Shown here one piece after another: positions 45,678 through 55,348 of a DNA stretch of 64,000 bases. The DNA lies in the NCBI RefSeq assembly GCF_014897315.1, contig NZ_JABUYL010000013.1, positions 62,001-126,000 on the forward strand. The letters are read 5' to 3'. The first letter of the stretch is position 1. Each line of letters begins with the position of its first letter. This DNA comes from Proteus sp. FME41. Its GTDB lineage: Bacteria; Pseudomonadota; Gammaproteobacteria; Enterobacterales; Enterobacteriaceae. A model generated the notes under the pieces. It was given only the letters and a program-made list of their open reading frames with translations. It was not told the DNA's origin and did not search any database. The translations under genes were made by a program, and so were the position numbers.

Positions 45678-46676
45678 CTATGCTTTTATTTGATTAATAG
45701 ATGTATTACTAGAGGCAATATCTTTAATATTGTGCAGTGTTGTCTCACTAATACTGATTAATGCTTCTTCTGTTAAGAAAGCTTGATGGCCAGTAAATAA
45801 TACATTATGACAAGATGAAAGGCGGCGGAAAATATCATCTTGAATAACGTCATTGGATTTATCTTCGAAGAACAGGTCTCGTTCATTTTCATAAACGTCC
45901 ATGCCTAATGCGCCAATTTTTCCTTGTTTTAGGGCATTAATTGCAGCCGCTGAGTCAATTAAAGCGCCGCGGCTAGTATTAATGATCATCACACCATCTT
46001 TCATTTGAGCAAACGCATTTTCATTTAATAAATGATGATTGTCTGCCGTTAATGGGCAATGTAATGAGATAACATGTGAGTTTGCATATAACGTTGCCAG
46101 ATCAACATATTCAGCACCCAAATCAAGTACGGCTTGGTTTGGATACGGATCATACGCAAGCAGTTTCATACCAAAACCTTTTAATATGCGTAAAGTTGCT
46201 AATCCAATTTTACCTGTGCCTATAATACCAGCAGTGCGATTATGCATATTAAAGCCGGTCAGGCCTTCTAATGAAAAATTGGCATCACGAGTACGTTGAT
46301 AAGCCCTGTGTATGCGACGATTTAAAGAGAGCATCATCCCAACAGCGTGTTCTGCAATAGCTTCTGGCGAATAAGCAGGAACACGAACAACCGTAATACC
46401 GAGTTCAGCCGCTGCGTCTAAATCAACGTTGTTAAATCCCGCACAACGTAATGCAAGAATACGAATGTTAAGGCTAGCCAGTTCTTGTAAAACAGGGCGG
46501 CTTGCATCGTCATTGACGAAAATACAAACCGCGTCAGCACCAACAGCATTTTTTGCAGTTTGTTCTGTTAAATTAAAATCGAAATATTCAATATCATAAT
46601 GATATCCATTATGCTGATTGACCCATTCCATGTGCTTACGATCATAATGTTTAGTACTATAGGAAACGATTTTCAT
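45678..46676 (-). CDS. ldhA: D-lactate dehydrogenase (fermentative)
   Basis: Reduces pyruvate to D-lactate with NADH in the cytosol. The 332 residues (E. coli 329) contain the NAD-binding motif AGIIGTGKIGLATLRILKGF near residue 148, the family signatures VISLHCPLTADNHHLLNENA near 202 and MIINTSRGALID near 229. The catalytic Arg is in NTSRGALI, with the Glu and His in MDVYENERDLFFED near 257 and FTGHQAFLTEEAL near 291. ATG 46674-46676 (MKIVSYSTKHYDRK) aligns with E. coli; a 17-residue upstream extension is rejected. Confidence 0.96.
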   Translation of the reverse strand: MKIVSYSTKHYDRKHMEWVNQHNGYHYDIEYFDFNLTEQTAKNAVGADAVCIFVNDDASRPVLQELASLNIRILALRCAGFNNVDLDAAAELGITVVRVPAYSPEAIAEHAVGMMLSLNRRIHRAYQRTRDANFSLEGLTGFNMHNRTAGIIGTGKIGLATLRILKGFGMKLLAYDPYPNQAVLDLGAEYVDLATLYANSHVISLHCPLTADNHHLLNENAFAQMKDGVMIINTSRGALIDSAAAINALKQGKIGALGMDVYENERDLFFEDKSNDVIQDDIFRRLSSCHNVLFTGHQAFLTEEALISISETTLHNIKDIASSNTSINQIKA

Positions 46677-46825
46677 CCAGTTTTCTCTACTCTCGATTAA
46701 ATTTTTGTTCAGGGACTGGAAAAACAAGAATTATCCAGCCCCAATATGAAAGGAATTAATATTATCATTATAAACAATTTAATGAGGTAAGTGGATGATT
46801 GAGATTTGTTTAAAAGGAATATGAT

Positions 46826-49462
46826 GTGTTGTTAAGAAAAACAATCAGATGGACAGGGACAATACTACTAGGTGTTGGTGTCATTGGCACGACATTATGG
46901 GTGTCTATTCCTCGTTGGTTACCTGTTGTTGTGAAATATTATTTACCTGAAGGTGTGTCTCTCTCACTATCACAACCGCAACTACAAATCACGGGATTTT
47001 CTCTTGAGAACATCGCATTAAAAACAGATCGTTGTACTTTAGCAAGCCTTAATAACGTTGTTTTTTCTTATCAAAAAAATCAACTTGATAAACTCCAATT
47101 TAATAGCCAACAATTTGCTATCGATGAATCCTGTTTTTCAACAATGCCTTCTAGTAAGCAGAAAGAGACAGCAACAGTACCTATTGACATAAATTCGGTA
47201 TTAACATCGATACCTTCTTTATCCGTCAATATAGAAAATGTACTCTTAAAAGAAAATACGCGCTATCAAGGTGCGTTACAGCTAAAAACACAAAATAATG
47301 GACGGCTCGTGACGTATCAAGGAGAAAATGCTCAACTTGGTATTTTTATTAGAGATAACCAGTGGCTTGATATTAAACAGTTTAAAGTGAATTTGCCTGA
47401 TGATAACAATATCGAATTGGCTGCCGAAATAGCGCTTCCTCTAGATATAGCGTCATTACCTGAAAAAGGTACCATCGATGCAACGCTATTAACTTCTCAC
47501 TATGAACATCCGTTAGTTTTTATTCTTGAATGGGTTGGACACTCTGGCACTATTTCAGTTGCTGAACAAGGCGGAGGCCATGCATTGGCTTTATTACCTT
47601 GGACAGTCACACCTGAAAATATCGTTATTGAGCAAGGCCGTTGGGAATGGTTTGGATTAGACCAACCCTTGCGCGGAGGCGTCAATATTAATATTGCGCA
47701 GTGGCAAAAAGGCCTGACTGATTTAAGATTAATGGCACGATTAAATGTAATGACAGAAGGTAGTGCAGGAAAAGGGAACTTAGTTATTTCAATTCCTGAA
47801 ACCACCGTCAATTGGCTAGATGCACAAATTCCTATTCAAATTACGGGCGTTGTTAATAAAGAACTTATGCAGGCCAGCGCGCAATTACCCGTTAAAGTCA
47901 CTGGTGCGTTGACAGATCCTACGGTTGAATTTCAATCAGGTTCATTACTTCGGTTTAAAGGACCATTAACGGAAACCCTCACTATAAAAGATGCCCGGCT
48001 CCCCCTAGCGGGAACGACATTTTCATCAAAAGGATTTAATGGTCGTTTAAATGCGATAGTCGTTGCCCAAGACAGTATTTGGGGAGATTACCGCCTTCAT
48101 TTCCAAGGTAAGGCACTTGATTTTTTACCTGATAATGGCACTTGGCAATGGCGTTATTGGGGGGAAGGTAATTTATTACCTTTGAAAGCGCAGTGGGATA
48201 TTGCAGGAACGGGTTATTGGGCTGATAAATTGATTAGCTTTGAAAAACTCAATACCGGATTTGATGTTTTAAAATATCAACATACTGTAATGACGGCACC
48301 TCGCTTATCTTTACTCAGCCCATTTCGTTGGATAAGGGATGAGAAAAAGCCCGCATTTGATGGAAAGCTGAAATTAACCAGTCAACGTGTTGATTTTCCT
48401 GCGGGGGGATTTTTAGATAAGACAGAATTTATTGCAACAGTAAAAGGTGAGTCACCTTTTAATTTTAATGTTAAAGGTGAATTAAGTGCTAAACCCAATA
48501 TAGGACCTATTGCAATAAATACACGTTGGGATGGTGCTAGGCTAAGAGGCCAAATGCGTTGGCCTTCACAGCCAATAAATGTTTTTCAATCTTTATTACC
48601 CTTAGATTTAGGCATTACTCTTGATAAAGGTGAGTTATATACACAAGCTGATTTTTCTATTGCACCTGATCAAGGGCTTATTGCAGGGGGGCATCTTGTT
48701 GTTAAACAAGGCAGTATGTGGCTTAAAGAGGGAGTTTTAGAAGGATTAGATTTTATATTGCCTTGGCGTTTAAACAGTGATGAATGGCAATTAGGTGTTA
48801 AACAACCTATTCAATTACGAATAAAACGCATTAATAATCTTTTTGAAATGACAGATATTACAGCAGACCTTCAAGGTTTTTATCCAGCAACTGAAAATAA
48901 GCCATTGGTTTTATCCAACGTTAATGTGGCAATGCTTGATGGAACTATTTCATTAGCTAAACTTGCTATTCCACAGCATGATGCAGCGATTATTTCTCTT
49001 GATAATATTCAATTAAGCTATCTATTTACTCTGCTAAAAGTGACGCAGTTTGCAGCATCAGGCAAAGTCAGTGGTGAATTTCCCTTTTTTATCAGTAATA
49101 ATCAATGGATTATTAAAGATGGATGGCTGGCAAATTCATCTTATTTAACACTACGACTTGATAAAGACTTTGTTGATTCAATTGATGACAGTAACATGTC
49201 TGCGGGCATTGCTATGGCGTGGTTACGTTATTTAGAAATTAGTCGCTCTTGGACGCGTGTTAATTTAAGCAATCTAGGGGAGTTGGTCTTAGAGGCTGAA
49301 ATTCATGGAACGAATCCTTTAGAAGATAAACGACGACAAGTTAATTTAAACTATCGGCACGAAGAAAATGTCTTTCAATTATGGCGAAGTTTACGATTTG
49401 GCTCGCGATTGGAAGAGTGGTTAGAAAAAAGCCTATCAGATTTAGGGAGTGAGTCAGAGTGA
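46826..49462 (+). CDS. ydbH: AsmA-like envelope protein YdbH
   Basis: An 878-residue AsmA-like protein with one N-terminal membrane anchor (about residues 9-27). In E. coli YdbH works with lipoprotein YnbE as an intermembrane bridge carrying phospholipids to the outer membrane, redundantly with TamB and YhdP. The long periplasmic part is made of beta-rich repeats, and its C-terminus (GIAMAWLRYLEISRSWTRVN near 790) matches the family. The start is GTG 46826, eight bases after AAAGGA. The stop overlaps the ynbE start by four bases, so ydbH-ynbE-ydbL form an operon, as in E. coli. Confidence 0.94.
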   Translation: MLLRKTIRWTGTILLGVGVIGTTLWVSIPRWLPVVVKYYLPEGVSLSLSQPQLQITGFSLENIALKTDRCTLASLNNVVFSYQKNQLDKLQFNSQQFAIDESCFSTMPSSKQKETATVPIDINSVLTSIPSLSVNIENVLLKENTRYQGALQLKTQNNGRLVTYQGENAQLGIFIRDNQWLDIKQFKVNLPDDNNIELAAEIALPLDIASLPEKGTIDATLLTSHYEHPLVFILEWVGHSGTISVAEQGGGHALALLPWTVTPENIVIEQGRWEWFGLDQPLRGGVNINIAQWQKGLTDLRLMARLNVMTEGSAGKGNLVISIPETTVNWLDAQIPIQITGVVNKELMQASAQLPVKVTGALTDPTVEFQSGSLLRFKGPLTETLTIKDARLPLAGTTFSSKGFNGRLNAIVVAQDSIWGDYRLHFQGKALDFLPDNGTWQWRYWGEGNLLPLKAQWDIAGTGYWADKLISFEKLNTGFDVLKYQHTVMTAPRLSLLSPFRWIRDEKKPAFDGKLKLTSQRVDFPAGGFLDKTEFIATVKGESPFNFNVKGELSAKPNIGPIAINTRWDGARLRGQMRWPSQPINVFQSLLPLDLGITLDKGELYTQADFSIAPDQGLIAGGHLVVKQGSMWLKEGVLEGLDFILPWRLNSDEWQLGVKQPIQLRIKRINNLFEMTDITADLQGFYPATENKPLVLSNVNVAMLDGTISLAKLAIPQHDAAIISLDNIQLSYLFTLLKVTQFAASGKVSGEFPFFISNNQWIIKDGWLANSSYLTLRLDKDFVDSIDDSNMSAGIAMAWLRYLEISRSWTRVNLSNLGELVLEAEIHGTNPLEDKRRQVNLNYRHEENVFQLWRSLRFGSRLEEWLEKSLSDLGSESE

Positions 49463-49668
49463 AATCTTTATTTTTTTTAAAAAAAGCATTTTTGTTAATG
49501 GCGTTGATGATAGGAATATCAACGTTAACAGGATGTATTCGGCTAGAAGTTGCGACACCGGATAAACCTATAAATATAAATATGAATGTAAAAATTGAAC
49601 ATGAGATTAATGTAAAAATAGACAGACAAGTTGACGATCTCTTAAAAAACAACAGCGCCATTTTTTAA
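49459..49668 (+). CDS. ynbE: YnbE family outer membrane lipoprotein
   Basis: A 69-residue lipoprotein partner of YdbH. The signal peptide ends in lipobox LTGC near residue 26, followed by the conserved IRLEVATPDKPININMNVKI. The start is GTG 49459 within the ydbH stop (GTGA overlap). In E. coli YnbE polymerises beta strands onto the YdbH end at the outer membrane. Confidence 0.94.
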   Translation: MKSLFFLKKAFLLMALMIGISTLTGCIRLEVATPDKPININMNVKIEHEINVKIDRQVDDLLKNNSAIF

Positions 49669-49678
49669 AGGATAAATG

Positions 49679-50011
49679 ATGAATTATAAAAAATATCTCT
49701 TAAGTTTTGCGCTAATGTTGGCTTTAGCAAGTACAAGTGCTACCGCGTTAACATTGGATGAAGCACGAGCGCAGGGGCTGGTGGGTGAAACATTTGGTGG
49801 CTACATTGAGCTTGTGCAAACGAATAATAAACAGGCTCAACAGCTTGTTGATGAAATAAATCAAGCAAGAAGGGCTAAATATGCTGAAATTGCTAAAACT
49901 AATCAGGTGACACCTGAATCAGTTGCTCGGCTTGCGGGTGAAAAGTTAGTCGCAAGAGCCAATGAAGGTGAGTTTGTAAAAGGAATTAATGGAAGATGGG
50001 TAAAAAAATAG
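49679..50011 (+). CDS. ydbL: YdbL family periplasmic protein
   Basis: A 110-residue protein with a signal peptide (YLLSFALMLALASTSATA) and the family core LTLDEARAQGLVGETFGGYI, then RRAKYAEIAKTNQVTPESVA and the end VKGINGRWVKK. In E. coli YdbL is reported to modulate the YdbH-YnbE interaction. ATG 49679 has better spacing from AAAGGA than ATG 49676. Last gene of its operon. Confidence 0.93.
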   Translation: MNYKKYLLSFALMLALASTSATALTLDEARAQGLVGETFGGYIELVQTNNKQAQQLVDEINQARRAKYAEIAKTNQVTPESVARLAGEKLVARANEGEFVKGINGRWVKK

Positions 50012-50055
50012 TTAAATCTAAAATAGATATTGAGTGACTATCTTGTAATTTCAAA

Positions 50056-50090
50056 AACAATCCCTCTATTTATAGAGAGATTGTTTTTTA
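50056..50090 (+). terminator. Terminator after ydbL
   Basis: AACAATCCCTCTA (50056-50068), loop TTTA, TAGAGAGATTGTT (50073-50085), one mismatch, then T-run. Confidence 0.85.
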
Positions 50091-50106
50091 TATCTTCAAT
50101 TAATTA

Positions 50107-50664
50107 TTATTCATTAAAAATAACAACATCATCATTTATCATTATAACGAAATGAATATTTGATTGTATATAACCGGGATCAGGTGACATATCATCTTTT
50201 TTTACATAGTTAACTTGAAAATAAAATTCAGCTGTTCCATCAACTAGACTCTCAATGAATTCATTTTCTTTATTAAGATTTATAGGTCTTTCTTCAATAT
50301 CATATAATAATTGAAATGCAATATTAGAACTAGCTTCACTGCCTATAATATTATTTTTTAAGTAACCTGTAGCATTATCAATACTTGAGTTTTCGATTTT
50401 TAAACGAACATCGCCATAACTTTTAGAGCAATCTTTTATTATAATCAAAATAATATGATTTTCGGTATCTGATAATGTTCCTGCATCATAGGATGAAAAA
50501 TCGTTGCCATTAATAGACATGTTATCATTAATGTTTTCATGGATATAATCAATGTCACAACTTAATGGAATATCGTGATCACCACGCCTTGCTGTAGAGG
50601 GTAATGAAAACGAAAATAACAGTAAAATAATCATTAAATAGTGTATGTGTTTTTTGTTTTTCAT
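50107..50664 (-). CDS. Fimbrial minor subunit or adhesin-like pilin
   Basis: A 185-residue exported protein: signal peptide MKNKKHIHYLMIILLLFSFS with probable cut after STA. Two cysteines (IPLSCDIDYI near residue 36, IIKDCSKSYGDV near 79) are spaced as in type 1-like pilins. The end (FYFQVNYVKKDDMSPDPGYI, then HFVIMIND) parallels the last strand region of the frameshifted pilin at 53830-54377, so the two are probably paralogous subunits. Last gene of the fimbrial operon, 31 bases after the usher. Very AT-rich. Whether it is a tip or terminating subunit cannot be decided. Confidence 0.75.
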   Translation of the reverse strand: MKNKKHIHYLMIILLLFSFSLPSTARRGDHDIPLSCDIDYIHENINDNMSINGNDFSSYDAGTLSDTENHIILIIIKDCSKSYGDVRLKIENSSIDNATGYLKNNIIGSEASSNIAFQLLYDIEERPINLNKENEFIESLVDGTAEFYFQVNYVKKDDMSPDPGYIQSNIHFVIMINDDVVIFNE

Positions 50665-50695
50665 GTTTATCTTAATGTATTTATAATCATATTAG

Positions 50696-53071
50696 TTAAA
50701 GACATTTAATTTCTTTTTTTATTAATATGTTCTCTTTTTCATTACTGTTTATGCTGTAATTAAATTGACATTGATTATCCTCTCCCCATTTTATCTGTAC
50801 TGTTCCATTTTCAGAAAGACCAGCAAGAAAAATAATATTATTATCTGTAACTAGTCCCTGTGTGATAATATTTTTTTCTTTATCAAATACGGTTACTCTT
50901 GAAGCAAAAGGAAGAGGAGTTGTTGATTTAAATATAACACGATAACCTATTTTTACTGGGAAAATGACTTTTGATATTGCACCTAGTGTTGGAATGGTAC
51001 TTTTACTATAATATTCAGCTTCAGCAAATTGAGGTAATGTCGTTGCGTCTAATTTAATGGTATTTATTCGATATGGGGTTATATTATTTAAAATTAGATT
51101 ACCAAAATTATCTGTCTCTTCTTTCGATGAAAATGATGTTTTGATACCAGAAATGCCTTGGGTATTAATTAATGTAAATGTTTTACCTAAGCGAGGAGCC
51201 AAAGTAATACCATCAGAATGAAAAACAATCCCACCATTAATAGAAAGATTAAGATTATAATCATCTTTCATTTTATTTACATTAAATGTATAAAACTGAT
51301 AATTATTTTGATAACGTACATTGGTCGAAAAACGATTGGGTTTTATTTTAGCATTATGAGTATACTGATAATTTACCGAATAGCCTAAATTATTATTAAG
51401 TAGTCCCCCTCCAATATTTGTACTATTTACGTAATCTTTTCTTCCTGGTTGAAAATTTGTTTGATTATTAAACCAATGATAGTGGCTATTATTGCTTCCT
51501 AATGAAATCTGAAAATTAATTGAGATAAAATGATCTAAAGTGTATTTTTCTTTTTTTAAATCATACTTAAAGTTATAATTTATTCTATTTGTTGAAGATG
51601 AAAAAGAGGTACCAAATTCAGAGGTTTTAGATGTATTGTTATATGTTTTTTCATGATAATTAAAAGAAAGATAACCTAATTCATTAATACGCTGCGATAA
51701 AGAGAATGAATAGCTTTTTCTAATTCTGTTTTCGGGTGAGAAAATATCTAGATAATGATAAGAAGATAGTTCAGAAGTGAAGTAAGAGTCTGTTATTAAA
51801 ATGTTTTTTTGATAACGAAATTGATATTTTAATTTGTTGTTATTTTTATTTTTTTCATAACTTATATTGGTTGCTAAACCTCCCAATATACCTAAATCTA
51901 GTGATAAACCAGATAAATAATTTAAATGACTATCACATTTCTTTATCGCGCTATATGAGGTTATTTTTTGGCTAAGACCATATGAAAATTCACTTAAAAT
52001 AAAAATAGAATTTTCTTTATGATTATTACTTGATAATGTACCAGAAATTAAATTATATTGATAACTCCCTTTATTTAGTTGATTGTGAAGAGAAGTAAAG
52101 TAATGTGTCGAAATTTTTATTCTTCCATCCGATTCTATTATTTCTAAAGTGAGTTTTTCACCTCCTAATGTAGGTAATGAGTTTAAAAGGAAAGGGCCAG
52201 GAGGAACTCTAGTTTCATAGATAATTTTATCACCTTGTTTTACGAGAAGTTGAGCTTGAGTATCTGCTATTCCTTCTATAATAGGTTTATTTGCATAAAG
52301 AGTATTATTTGAAACTAAGTTATTGGATATTAATTGAAAGCCAATAATTTTCTCGGTTGGTAATATTCGAGTTGTGGGTGAAAATTTTCCTCCATAGAAA
52401 AGAGAAGAAAAAGAGTTAATTTGTCGATAGGTATACATTGATGAAAGTGTATATTTATAATATTTATTATTCCAATAAACACCATTTTGGCTGCGTATAC
52501 GCCAAGCGCTTAGATTAAGACCTGTATAAAAATTAAATTTTTGTTCACTTATGTTTTTTTGATAATATCTAATCGAGTATGAATACTGACTAAATAATGC
52601 AGTGATCCCATTATCCCAATTTTGCTTAGCAGTAATATGGTTTTCTTTTTTTATTAATGCTTTTTGTGGAATGATTAAATTTAATTTTTGATTGGAAAAA
52701 TTATACTTAAAATCGATTGAGTAATCACTTAAAAGTATTAAGTCTTGATTATCTTTTTTTATTTTATAAAAATCAGTATTAATGCCAAGAAAAATAAAAT
52801 CATCTATAGGAATGTAGGGGGTTAATTTGTTTTCTATATTTTTAAAATAAAGTGGTTTTGCCATTTCTTTTCTATTATTTATATAGATAGTGACGTGATA
52901 AATTCCTTCTGGATTTTTATTTTCAAGTAATGATTTGATGGTTACATCATCAATGTTAGAAAGTGAATGAGCATAAATAGAGAGAGAGTTATCTTGGGAT
53001 TTAGTGTCTCTACCATAAATGGTCATTAAAATAAAAAATACTATTTTTATTTTTTTAGACTTAATTCTCAT
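50696..53071 (-). CDS. Fimbrial outer membrane usher
   Basis: A 791-residue usher of the chaperone-usher pathway, the outer-membrane pore that assembles pilins. Signal peptide near residues 10-25. The beta-barrel has many aromatic/Asn-rich strands, the plug region reads QAQLLVKQGDKIIYETRVPP GPF near 265, and the usual GEKLTLEIIESDGRI is near 295. Two C-terminal cysteines (NQCQFNYSINS and the final KEIKCL) match the usher C-terminal domain disulfide. Somewhat shorter and more divergent than FimD (about 830-870). Its start overlaps the chaperone end by 11 bases. Confidence 0.9.
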   Translation of the reverse strand: MRIKSKKIKIVFFILMTIYGRDTKSQDNSLSIYAHSLSNIDDVTIKSLLENKNPEGIYHVTIYINNRKEMAKPLYFKNIENKLTPYIPIDDFIFLGINTDFYKIKKDNQDLILLSDYSIDFKYNFSNQKLNLIIPQKALIKKENHITAKQNWDNGITALFSQYSYSIRYYQKNISEQKFNFYTGLNLSAWRIRSQNGVYWNNKYYKYTLSSMYTYRQINSFSSLFYGGKFSPTTRILPTEKIIGFQLISNNLVSNNTLYANKPIIEGIADTQAQLLVKQGDKIIYETRVPPGPFLLNSLPTLGGEKLTLEIIESDGRIKISTHYFTSLHNQLNKGSYQYNLISGTLSSNNHKENSIFILSEFSYGLSQKITSYSAIKKCDSHLNYLSGLSLDLGILGGLATNISYEKNKNNNKLKYQFRYQKNILITDSYFTSELSSYHYLDIFSPENRIRKSYSFSLSQRINELGYLSFNYHEKTYNNTSKTSEFGTSFSSSTNRINYNFKYDLKKEKYTLDHFISINFQISLGSNNSHYHWFNNQTNFQPGRKDYVNSTNIGGGLLNNNLGYSVNYQYTHNAKIKPNRFSTNVRYQNNYQFYTFNVNKMKDDYNLNLSINGGIVFHSDGITLAPRLGKTFTLINTQGISGIKTSFSSKEETDNFGNLILNNITPYRINTIKLDATTLPQFAEAEYYSKSTIPTLGAISKVIFPVKIGYRVIFKSTTPLPFASRVTVFDKEKNIITQGLVTDNNIIFLAGLSENGTVQIKWGEDNQCQFNYSINSNEKENILIKKEIKCL

Positions 53072-53762
53072 TAATGACAGCCTTTTCTATTGCATTTATT
53101 TCCATATTATATTGATTATATGTTTTCCAATTAACAATTCCATTTTCTTGAATTGTTTTTTTTGTATTGTATTTTTTAAATGGAGGGATTGTTTTACTTT
53201 TATCGATGAATAATTTCCCATTATAAGAAATTTTAAGTAGAGTGATAAAATAAGGTGTGGGATTGTTTATAATAAATTCATTATTCTTGTTTTTTAAAAA
53301 TTCAATTTCTTTATAAGCTTTGTTTGCATTTTTCTCTATAGAAATGGGCCTATATATTAAGTTGTAGACTGAGTTTATGGAAATATGTAATAAATTTTTA
53401 TTGCTATCTGAATTGGATAGAATTGGGGTTTTTTTAATATTTACTCTATATATTGTCTCTTTATCTTTAGCTATAGTTTCGTCAGTTTTAAATATTTTTA
53501 AAGAAAACTGTTCATTTTTTTCTATTTTAAATAGAGGTGGTGTGATCATAAAAGGAGGTTCATTACTATTTTCCTCATCATAAGGTGAAATCCAACTTTG
53601 GATAAAATAATCATTATCTGTTTTGTTTTTTATTTCAATGATTTCTTTATTGTTGCTTTCAATAAAGATAAATTTATCCTTGTTTATTTCTATTGAAGAA
53701 TAACTAAAAGTAGAGAGTGGGATATATATTAATGATGCAATGAATTTTATTTTTTTAATCAT
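53061..53762 (-). CDS. Periplasmic fimbrial chaperone (PapD-like)
   Basis: A 233-residue two-domain immunoglobulin-fold chaperone. Signal peptide MIKKIKFIASLIYIPLSTFS. NKTDNDYFIQSWISPYDEEN near residue 45, FMITPPLFKIEKNEQFSLKI near 70 and IYRVNIKKTPIL near 103 correspond to FimC/PapD segments; the Lys of NIKKTP is at the subunit-anchoring lysine position. The usual Arg at the start of strand A1 seems to be Lys (DKFIFIES). Strongly AT-rich. It lies between the pilin gene and the usher. Confidence 0.88.
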   Translation of the reverse strand: MIKKIKFIASLIYIPLSTFSYSSIEINKDKFIFIESNNKEIIEIKNKTDNDYFIQSWISPYDEENSNEPPFMITPPLFKIEKNEQFSLKIFKTDETIAKDKETIYRVNIKKTPILSNSDSNKNLLHISINSVYNLIYRPISIEKNANKAYKEIEFLKNKNNEFIINNPTPYFITLLKISYNGKLFIDKSKTIPPFKKYNTKKTIQENGIVNWKTYNQYNMEINAIEKAVINEN

Positions 53763-53829
53763 ATTATTTAAATATAAAAATTGTAAGTTTTAAAACAAAG
53801 CTGGTTTTACAGCTTTGTTAATTAAGTTT

Positions 53830-54377
53830 TTAATCTGTAGAAACGTCACTGTAAATGACATCAAAAGTTAAAGTAGATGATACTAGGCCTGGTGTTGCAT
53901 CTTCACCATTAGGTTTCATATAGTTAACGTTGAATAAAAATTGTGCATCGTTATTTTCTTTATTTACAGTTAATTTAAATGCTTCAGGTCTTTCATTATC
54001 TAAGCTAATTATTTTTTTATCAGCATCAAAAATAGCAATATCGACATTACTGCCACCTTTGGATAAGTTTTTTAAAAGTCGTTTATTTTGTTTTGGTATT
54101 TGTAATTGAAGAGCATTAATATTTTCACTACAGTTATCAAATTTAATTAAAAGTGGTTGAGCTTGCGCTTTAGCAATATGATCATCACCAAAATTACTCG
54201 CTTGAACAGGAGGTAATACAACAGCTTGTATTTCATTTAATTGACATCTTGGATTTGGTGTAACAACACCATTAATTGTAATTGTACCTATATTTTTTCT
54301 GTATATTCAACCGCATGTGATTGAGTAGATAAAAACACCGTAGATAGAATAAATAGTGAGAGTATATTTTTCTTCAT
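53830..54377 (-). pseudogene. Major fimbrial subunit gene with a one-base frameshift
   Basis: Read on the minus strand from ATG 54375-54377, a signal peptide (MKKNILSLFILSTVFLSTQS, then HA) and the mature start VEYTEKI run into TAG after 29 codons. In the next frame the pilin continues without interruption: GTITINGVVTPNPRCQLNEI, FDNCSENINALQLQIPKQNK, FLFNVNYMKPNGEDATPG, ending VIYSDVSTD and TAA at 53830. Adding one A to the run of six A (T-run 54293-54298 on the plus strand) restores a 182-residue pilin reading EYTEKNIGTITINGVV. The two Cys and signal peptide fit a type 1-like pilin. It is either a phase-off or inactivated allele, or a sequencing error. Confidence 0.8.
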
Positions 54378-54724
54378 TTAAAATTCCATTTATTGAATTA
54401 ATAAAATTGTTTAATTATCAAGTTTTTCCTTTGAACGGTTGAATTTTATTCATTTGTTTTTTATAAATCAAATAGGTTTTAATTTAATTTTTTCATTCTT
54501 AAAATGAATAAGAAATAAACAATAAATATTATCTTATTTAATTGTTGATGTTGATTTATTAATTTGAAATTTTCGATAATATTAGATTTTTACTCTTTCA
54601 GTGTTTTTAAATTATAAATTAAATAGGTGTTTTTTATAAAAGGAAAAATGATTCTAATACAAGATTAAAATTAGATATAAAAAAAGCACCTAAATTAAGT
54701 GCTTTTGAAAAGAGAAATTAATTA
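54378..54724. other. AT-rich region upstream of the fimbrial operon
   Basis: About 350 bases, extremely AT-rich, without an ORF. It must contain the fimbrial promoter (minus strand); I cannot place it. A repeated motif (TTTTTTATAAA twice, AAATAGGT twice, around 54460-54480 and 54620-54640) is present. No long inverted repeats of an invertible switch were found. The azoR terminator lies at the right end. Confidence 0.5.
54682..54706. terminator. Terminator after azoR
   Basis: AAAAGCAC (54682-54689), 9-nt loop, GTGCTTTT (54699-54706), 19 bases past the azoR stop. Confidence 0.8.
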
Positions 54725-55348
54725 TTATTTTACAGTAATATTTTTTGTACTAATTACACTATCAATTTCTTTTTGTGCTTGTCGGTGAGATTGCTGTGCG
54801 TGTTCTTCACCAAAGGCTATACCCTCAGCCATAATAAACTGTACATTATTAATACCAATAAAAGCTAAAAATTGTTTTAGAAAAGGAACGATAAGATCAG
54901 AAGGTTGGTCTTTATGAATGCCACCACGGCTAGTTAATACAATAGCCTGTTTATTTTCAAGTAAACCAACAGCACCCGCTTCAGTATATTTAAATGTTTC
55001 ACCCGCACGAGCGATAAAATCAATATAATGTTTTAATTGGGCAGAAATTGAAAAATTGTACATTGGTGCAGCAATAACAATTATATCATGTACTTTTAAT
55101 TCACTAATTAACTCATCTGATAATACTCTGGCGGCTTTCTGTTCATCAGATAACATTGCTGTTTCTTTACCAAAGGCAAATAATGTTGTTTGGTCTAAAA
55201 CAGGTACTGGATTTTTAGCAAGATCACGTACTGTAATTAGGTCATCTTTATGGTTATTCTGCCAGTTTTCAATCAAGTAATCCGTCATTTTATTACTGTG
55301 TGAATAGCTATCTAAAATGCTGGTTTTTAGTACAAGGATCTTTTTCAT
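54725..55348 (-). CDS. azoR: FMN-dependent NADH-azoreductase
   Basis: A flavodoxin-fold quinone/azo reductase. The 207 residues begin MKKILVLKTSILDSYSHSNK and contain the FMN-contact stretch IIVIAAPMYNFSISAQLKHY near residue 89, DFIARAGETFKY near 109 and VLTSRGGIH near 137, as in E. coli AzoR (201). Proposed role: two-electron reduction of quinones under thiol stress. It is divergent from hrpA, the E. coli arrangement. Confidence 0.94.
   Translation of the reverse strand: MKKILVLKTSILDSYSHSNKMTDYLIENWQNNHKDDLITVRDLAKNPVPVLDQTTLFAFGKETAMLSDEQKAARVLSDELISELKVHDIIVIAAPMYNFSISAQLKHYIDFIARAGETFKYTEAGAVGLLENKQAIVLTSRGGIHKDQPSDLIVPFLKQFLAFIGINNVQFIMAEGIAFGEEHAQQSHRQAQKEIDSVISTKNITVK

Noticed and set aside
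54378-54724. Invertible promoter element for the fimbrial operon
   Set aside because: I looked for long inverted repeats and a neighbouring invertase, as in other Proteus fimbrial loci, and found neither in the window.
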